Shown piece after piece: positions 59,082 to 64,000 of a stretch of DNA of 64,000 nt; the first letter of the stretch is position 1, and each line of letters opens with the position of its first letter. Under the pieces are notes generated by a model. That model searched no databases and was not told the origin of the DNA. It was given only the letters and a program-made list of their open reading frames with translations. Where the stretch lies: positions 2,524,501 to 2,588,500 of the forward strand of contig NZ_CP047026.1 of the NCBI RefSeq assembly GCF_009796785.1. The letters are read 5' to 3'. Made by a program: the position numbers and the translations under genes. Source of the stretch: Polaribacter sp. L3A8 (GTDB lineage: Bacteria; Bacteroidota; Bacteroidia; Flavobacteriales; Flavobacteriaceae).

Positions 59082-59273
59082 TTACGTAAACGATTTATTT
59101 TTTTGAATACAACTAGGATTATTTTTTAGATGATACTTACTTGATTTTACTCTAACAAGTAGTATTCCATAAATAACAGCAATAATCAATAAGACAATTA
59201 TCCCTGAATCTACAGGTAGTCCCGGAGGTGATGGTGGACCCAATGTTGGTGGTCCAGATTGTAATGCAATCAT
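59082..59273 (-). CDS. Small Pro-rich hydrophobic protein (PGLPVDSG motif)
   Basis: 63 residues: a short Pro/Gly-rich lead (SGPPTLGPPSPPGLPVDSG), one transmembrane helix (about 24-42, IIVLLIIAVIYGILLV) and a basic tail with KSSK. The PPGLP(I/V)D-G + hydrophobic + basic layout is a tail that I know from many small and large flavobacterial surface proteins, often as the whole product of a tiny gene beside a T9SS protein. It lies 163 nt downstream of the T9SS gene on the same strand. The role is unknown. Confidence 0.65.
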   Translation of the reverse strand: MIALQSGPPTLGPPSPPGLPVDSGIIVLLIIAVIYGILLVRVKSSKYHLKNNPSCIQKNKSFT

Positions 59274-59313
59274 CTTTAATATTGTTTTTGTGTTTTATAA
59301 TTTTTTAAAAAAA

Positions 59314-59391
59314 ATATTAGAAAAGAGTTTAGTTTCACGGGAATGCTACTAAAAATTACAATAAAAAAATTTTATTAATCTTTTCTAATAT
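59314..59391. repeat. Inverted repeat between the T9SS gene and the small protein gene
   Basis: ATATTAGAAAAG (59314-59325) and CTTTTCTAATAT (59380-59391) are perfect 12-bp arms 54 nt apart, filling the gap between two genes of the same strand. It may be a processing or termination structure. Confidence 0.5.
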
Positions 59392-59436
59392 AGTCTTATA
59401 GATAATACTTTTTTGTTCACTCAATAAAAGAAGCTA

Positions 59437-62400
59437 TTAATCAATAACAACTTTTTTATTTATTGTACCCTTATCTGTATTTATTTTTACAATGTAAACA
59501 CCTGTTGGTATGTGTTTTTGAATATCTAATTCGTAAGATGTTTTCTGTTCTTTAATATTCCAGAATCTTACTTCTTTACCAAGAATATCAAACAACTCTA
59601 CCTTGTTAAGGGTTACATTTAAATCTTTAGAAACTACAATACTATGATTTTTATTATCTGCATAAATATGAGTACTGTTAGATAAAACATCTCCCTCTAA
59701 ACTAAGTACACTATTTTCAGAAAAAGCAAGTACAAAGCGATCTGAATAAACACCTTTATCTAATGTTAAAGTGATTTTTCCATCAGTAATACGATGAGAA
59801 GTACCTGATAATTTATCAGTAATATAAATATCTCTAGAAATATTTTGCTTTTCATCTATCATCACATCTACTTCACCAGAATATCCCATTGTAATTTCTA
59901 AAGGAACTTCTAAGTCATCAGAGATTGATTGCACACCAGCAATTACATATTTTTTGTCATCATTAGAAAACTTCCAATACATGTCTGTAGCATCAATTCC
60001 ATAAGCTTCTGAGTCTGCTCCTTTATCGTAACCAAATGAATTTGTTTCTTGAAAAGAGATTCCTATTTGATGGTGAAGTAATAATTCTTCAGCATTTTTA
60101 TATTCAAATCCTAATTTAATAATAGGCAGTAAGTTATTAGTACTTGCCGTTTTGGCTGCACTCCTTTTTTTACTTCCTTTAAAAAATACAGATTCTGAGT
60201 TTACTCCTCCTTCTTCAGTAACATATGCTCTTTGACTGTTATTAAATGTAATATCTCCTCCTGTTGCATTTCCTTCTACAAAGAATCCTTGTGCTATTGC
60301 TATATAAGGTTTAGGGGCTTTATAAACAGATGAATCGTTTCCTAAACCAGAAGTACCGTTATTATTATTACTCTGAAGTGAGCTATTTGCTGCTAACCCC
60401 ATTGTTAAGTTTAACGTTGCATAACCACCTATATAGCCACCAAATATATGACCATCAATTCCGGTTCCCTCTCCATTAGCACTTTTTTGGTGATCCCAGA
60501 AATAAAGTGTCTGCTCTATAGAACCTACATTATCTTCCATAAACTTTCTTGCGTTCATTGCGGAAGCGAAAGGATTACCAATTAGATAATCTTCTTCTGC
60601 ATTTATAGATGTAGAAGTATCAAATTCTCCATCATTAGGTACACCTACAAAAGTATAATTTTGCGGTCTACCAGGTCCTTTAAAAATAAATCCATCACCA
60701 CGAGATATAGATCCCGATCTGTACTTATGTACCCAATTAGATCTTCCGTTAGCTCCAGGAGCATAAGTATATATCCAATAGTCTGCTAATGAGATAGGAT
60801 CTGTAGCAGCTCCATCATAACCTTGAATAAACTTAATATCTTTTGCCAACGTAGTACCAATAATAGAGGTAGCGTCTAATGGTGTAGTACCATCTTTTAA
60901 AACATCTTTTACTGTGAACGTATTATTTATTCCTGAGGTAACAGGAGAACTCATATAACCATATCTATATAAACTAGTTATTTCTGAATTTTGTTCTACC
61001 AATAATTTACCAGAAACAGTAGGTAAAGTACTTGTAACTGTACTACCACCAGTATGCGTTTGTACTAATTGAGAAGTACCTGCTAAACGAATATTACCAT
61101 CTAAAATAAGATCATTAGTAACTACTAATAACTGATTGGTTACCGTTAAGTTAACTATTGTATTTACCTTTAATTTTCTAGCACTTAAACGATTACCTGT
61201 ATGCTCGAAATCTTGATCAATTACTACAGAACGAGACCTGTCTGGAAAACCATTAGTCCAAGTATTACTATTAGAATTTGAAGTAGTAATATTTATTGTA
61301 TGTAAACCTAACAAAGTATTTGCCTCTATACTAGATGTTTTAATCTCTGAAATTAAAGGATCTTGTGGATGTCTTCTTGGAATAACAACAGTACTACCAG
61401 GATTATTTACAGCCTGATAAGGTGCTATATTATCATCTATAAAAGCTACCCATTCTGAAGCTTTATAGTCTTTATTAGTTGTTAAAGTTTCATCTATTCT
61501 TACAAACGACGTATTGTTTGTAATGCTAGAAATAACGTCATATCTATTTTCCCATGAAAAACTTCCTTCTGCTGTTGAAAGTGTAATAATATCATCACCT
61601 CCATTAATATCTGTTAATGCATCATTTACTACAGTTGTTGCATCAGCTGCTATTTCTGAATTTAGAATTATTGAATTATTAGAATTTTTAAATAAAACAG
61701 AATTACCAGCTTCTAGTATGGTACCAACTGTATAAGAAACATCTGGAGCAATACCTGTTTGATCTCCTGATTTATCTTTGTACAATTGTACTTTAATGGT
61801 ATTTGCAGGGATATCTGTTATACCTATATTGGTAATTTCAATCCATCTTTCCTTAACCGAATCAGTATCAGCACCAAATTGATATACCTGGGTAATCATT
61901 GCGTCTGCTGAATCTGGTATATCTCTATAATCTACATCTCCTCCAGTAATTACATCTCCATCGGTGTCTGTAAAGTTATCTGCTTGTGTATTGTCATACT
62001 CTCCATTTACATCAGTATACCCTTGGTCTGTATCGCCCGTTTCTATAGCATCTACTAATCCGTTAGTGCCTACAACACCTGTTACAACACCACTTCCATT
62101 ATTTGCCAATCCACTTCCTGATTCAATAACATCAAAAATACCATCATTATCAGAATGTAAATCTATATAATCTGCAGTATCAGCACCGTCTGTATTTACA
62201 GGTACAATAAGAGCTCCGATAACACCAGAACAATTTATTCCGGTACAATCTGGATCATACGCATCATCTAAACCATCCTTATCGGTATCTGCTCCTGAAG
62301 GTGATACATAACCTAAAGTAGTTTGTGCTTCTATATTATCTGGAATTCCATCATTATCTGCATCTAAGTCTAAATAATCTGGAATACTATCTCCATCTGT

Positions 62401-64000
62401 ACTTGTTGGTGTTAAACCTGTACCTGCTGAAGTAGGGATACCATTTGAACCTGTATTATTTACATTGTTATCGTCATCATCTGCTCTACCATCATTGTTT
62501 GTGTCTGTTCCTCCTGCTTCTGTTACATCTGGAATACCATCGTTATCTGAATCTAAATCTAATAAGTTTAATTGACCATCTCCATCGGTATCATCTGTAC
62601 TTGGGTAAGAATCTGGTTTACCATCATTGTTAGCATCATCTCCTGTAACAATTAATACACTTGAAGTGTTTTCTGATACTCCATCTTGCCCAACATCTCC
62701 ATCAACAACATCGCTAAATCCATCACCGTCTATATCATCTGTTAAAGTACCATTAGCATTAAGACCGTCTACTTTACCATTACCATCGGTATCTAAACCT
62801 CCAGCTTCTATGATATCTGTAATACCATCATTGTCTGAATCTAAGTCTTGGCTATTTGGTACGCCATCGCCATCGCTATCTAGATTTGCTAAACTATTAC
62901 CTCCATTATTTACATCATAACGATCATCTATACCATCGTTGTCAGTATCATTGACTAAGGTACCATTAGCGTTTAAATCATCTACTTTACCATTACCATC
63001 TGTATCTTCTCCTCCTGCTTCTACAATATCTGCAACTCCATCATTGTCTGAATCTAAATCGAAATGATTTGGTACACCATCGCCATCTGCATCATATACA
63101 TCCGGAATTCCATCGTTATTAGAATCTGTATAGTCTGTTGTACTTCCGTCTCCACCGTTTCCGTTATCGGTTGTGTCTTTGTAGTTTGGTATGCCGTCGC
63201 CATCTTCATCGCCATCTGCAAAATTTACTCCATTTTCTGCAGTATCAGGAATTCCATCATTATCATCATCTAAATCTACGCTATCTGGAATACCATCATT
63301 GTCATTATCGTTATCTTCGGCATCTCTATAATCTACATCTCCTCCAGTATTTACATCTCCATCGGTATCTGCAAAATTATCTGCTTGTGTATTGTCATAT
63401 TCTCCATTTACATCAGTATAACCTTGATCTGTATCGCCTGTTTCTATAGCATCTACTAATCCGTTTGTACCTACAACACCTGTTACAACACCATTACCAT
63501 CATTTGCCAATCCACTTCCTGATTCAATAACATCAAAAATACCATCGTTATCTGCATCTAAATCTATATAATCTGCTGTATCAGCACCGTCTGTATTTAC
63601 AGGTACAATAAGAGCTCCGGTAACACCAGAACAATTTGCGCCAGTACAATCTGGATCATACGCATCATCTAAACCATCATTATCCGTATCTGCTCCTGAA
63701 GGTGCTACATAACCTGTTGTAGTTTGTCCTTCTATATTGTCTGGAATACCATCATTATCTGCATCTAAGTCTAAGTAATCTGGAATTTTATCACCATCGG
63801 TATCTTCACATTGATCTACTAATTGGGTTCTAACAGGATTAGCAAATGTGGTTGAACCAAAGAGATAACCTGTATTATTAGTAGGCCCATCTCTTTTTCT
63901 AAAGCTAGCAGTAAAAGAGCTTGTTTTAAGCATCTCTGTTTTTACCATTATTTTAGTGTCAGTAGTACTTGAATTAAGTGATGAAGTAAACACAGTTTCT
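59437..64000 (-). CDS. Giant TSP3-repeat surface protein with T9SS C-terminal sorting domain (5' end missing)
   Basis: The frame is open to the right edge, so the N-terminus is missing; at least 1520 residues are seen. The first part (about 60-700 of the visible part) is thrombospondin type 3 calcium-binding repeats of the DADNDGIPD type. A block of about 155 residues (visible residues 70-224) returns near 535-690. The middle contains a lamin-tail-like region ([23 protein letters not shown]), and the end [16 protein letters not shown] plus [22 protein letters not shown] is a type A T9SS sorting domain. It should be exported by T9SS and placed on the surface; adhesion is likely but not shown. 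Confidence 0.9.
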   Translation of the reverse strand, partial: ETVFTSSLNSSTTDTKIMVKTEMLKTSSFTASFRKRDGPTNNTGYLFGSTTFANPVRTQLVDQCEDTDGDKIPDYLDLDADNDGIPDNIEGQTTTGYVAPSGADTDNDGLDDAYDPDCTGANCSGVTGALIVPVNTDGADTADYIDLDADNDGIFDVIESGSGLANDGNGVVTGVVGTNGLVDAIETGDTDQGYTDVNGEYDNTQADNFADTDGDVNTGGDVDYRDAEDNDNDNDGIPDSVDLDDDNDGIPDTAENGVNFADGDEDGDGIPNYKDTTDNGNGGDGSTTDYTDSNNDGIPDVYDADGDGVPNHFDLDSDNDGVADIVEAGGEDTDGNGKVDDLNANGTLVNDTDNDGIDDRYDVNNGGNSLANLDSDGDGVPNSQDLDSDNDGITDIIEAGGLDTDGNGKVDGLNANGTLTDDIDGDGFSDVVDGDVGQDGVSENTSSVLIVTGDDANNDGKPDSYPSTDDTDGDGQLNLLDLDSDNDGIPDVTEAGGTDTNNDGRADDDDNNVNNTGSNGIPTSAGTGLTPTSTDGDSIPDYLDLDADNDGIPDNIEAQTTLGYVSPSGADTDKDGLDDAYDPDCTGINCSGVIGALIVPVNTDGADTADYIDLHSDNDGIFDVIESGSGLANNGSGVVTGVVGTNGLVDAIETGDTDQGYTDVNGEYDNTQADNFTDTDGDVITGGDVDYRDIPDSADAMITQVYQFGADTDSVKERWIEITNIGITDIPANTIKVQLYKDKSGDQTGIAPDVSYTVGTILEAGNSVLFKNSNNSIILNSEIAADATTVVNDALTDINGGDDIITLSTAEGSFSWENRYDVISSITNNTSFVRIDETLTTNKDYKASEWVAFIDDNIAPYQAVNNPGSTVVIPRRHPQDPLISEIKTSSIEANTLLGLHTINITTSNSNSNTWTNGFPDRSRSVVIDQDFEHTGNRLSARKLKVNTIVNLTVTNQLLVVTNDLILDGNIRLAGTSQLVQTHTGGSTVTSTLPTVSGKLLVEQNSEITSLYRYGYMSSPVTSGINNTFTVKDVLKDGTTPLDATSIIGTTLAKDIKFIQGYDGAATDPISLADYWIYTYAPGANGRSNWVHKYRSGSISRGDGFIFKGPGRPQNYTFVGVPNDGEFDTSTSINAEEDYLIGNPFASAMNARKFMEDNVGSIEQTLYFWDHQKSANGEGTGIDGHIFGGYIGGYATLNLTMGLAANSSLQSNNNNGTSGLGNDSSVYKAPKPYIAIAQGFFVEGNATGGDITFNNSQRAYVTEEGGVNSESVFFKGSKKRSAAKTASTNNLLPIIKLGFEYKNAEELLLHHQIGISFQETNSFGYDKGADSEAYGIDATDMYWKFSNDDKKYVIAGVQSISDDLEVPLEITMGYSGEVDVMIDEKQNISRDIYITDKLSGTSHRITDGKITLTLDKGVYSDRFVLAFSENSVLSLEGDVLSNSTHIYADNKNHSIVVSKDLNVTLNKVELFDILGKEVRFWNIKEQKTSYELDIQKHIPTGVYIVKINTDKGTINKKVVID
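61918..62385 (-). repeat. Internal duplication, second copy
   Basis: Matches 63322-63786 at the protein level over about 155 residues ([53 protein letters not shown]), differing in few positions such as LDAD/LHSD and [18 protein letters not shown]. Confidence 0.8.
63322..63786 (-). repeat. Internal duplication, first copy
   Basis: First copy of the TSP3 block of about 155 residues repeated at 61918-62385 within the same gene; the DNA is also nearly identical over long stretches, which points to a recent duplication or conversion. Confidence 0.8.

Noticed and set aside
61918..63786. CRISPR-like periodicity
   Set aside because: The regular DNA pattern is the coding of TSP3 repeats (DxDxDGxxD) in one frame, without constant repeats and unique spacers.

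Overview
This AT-rich window is a stretch of chromosome from a member of the Bacteroidota, almost certainly a marine-type Flavobacteriaceae (Polaribacter/Tenacibaculum-like; the genus is a guess). The evidence is a type IX secretion C-terminal sorting domain, TSP3/OmpA proteins, a CarboxypepD_reg-type TonB receptor, promoters of the TTTG-N19-TAnnTTTG kind, few Shine-Dalgarno sequences, atpDC separated from the rest of the ATP synthase genes, and GTCATTGCGA...-type dispersed repeats. No rRNA, tRNA, prophage, insertion sequence or CRISPR array was recognised; most of the window is housekeeping chromosome.

Layout. 1-2.4 kb: lepA (3' part beyond the window), a two-EF-hand protein and dusB. 2.6-6.8 kb: a minus-strand operon of lipoprotein, membrane protein, histidine kinase, LuxR-type regulator, rbfA and an FtsX/LolE-like permease. 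7.2-15 kb: atpDC, an OmpA/TSP3 protein, kbl and an AddA-like helicase-nuclease. 15.1-21.8 kb: an iron island. It has a DtxR-family repressor, a membrane-anchored DtxR-FeoA fusion and FeoB split into separate G-protein and permease genes. A TonB receptor and a thioredoxin-like protein diverge from it, with a 22-bp palindrome between the promoters. 22-30.7 kb: mfd, a dense repeat block, a membrane MutS-like ATPase, a ThiF-rhodanese protein and a SemiSWEET. 30.8-39 kb: leuS carrying a DUF559 (nuclease-fold) insertion, then rimP-nusA-infB. 39-42 kb: a universal stress protein and a GapN-like dehydrogenase. 41.9-51.8 kb: ilvDBNCA and leuAB. 52-58.7 kb: a flavobacterial protein of unknown function and thrABC. 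59-64 kb: a small hydrophobic protein and the 3' part of a giant TSP3-rich T9SS protein.

The amino-acid block works as a unit: thrABC makes threonine from aspartate, ilvA turns it into 2-oxobutyrate, ilvBN/C/D make isoleucine and valine, and leuA/leuB handle the leucine branch (leuCD are not here). Both ilv and thr operons are preceded by short leader ORFs full of the pathway's own amino acids (8 Ile and 2 Val codons of 20; 7 Thr codons of 13). The ilv leader is followed by a strong terminator, which points to ribosome-mediated attenuation.

The most unusual things are: (1) an about 70-165 bp element placed with fixed polarity within 12 nt of stop codons (FtsX-like permease, mfd, leuB), whose ends can pair and show a compensatory base change; (2) the DUF559 domain inside the LeuRS editing region; (3) the membrane DtxR-FeoA fusion next to a split FeoB; (4) the two attenuation leaders; (5) a dispersed palindrome read as protein inside the ThiF-rhodanese gene.
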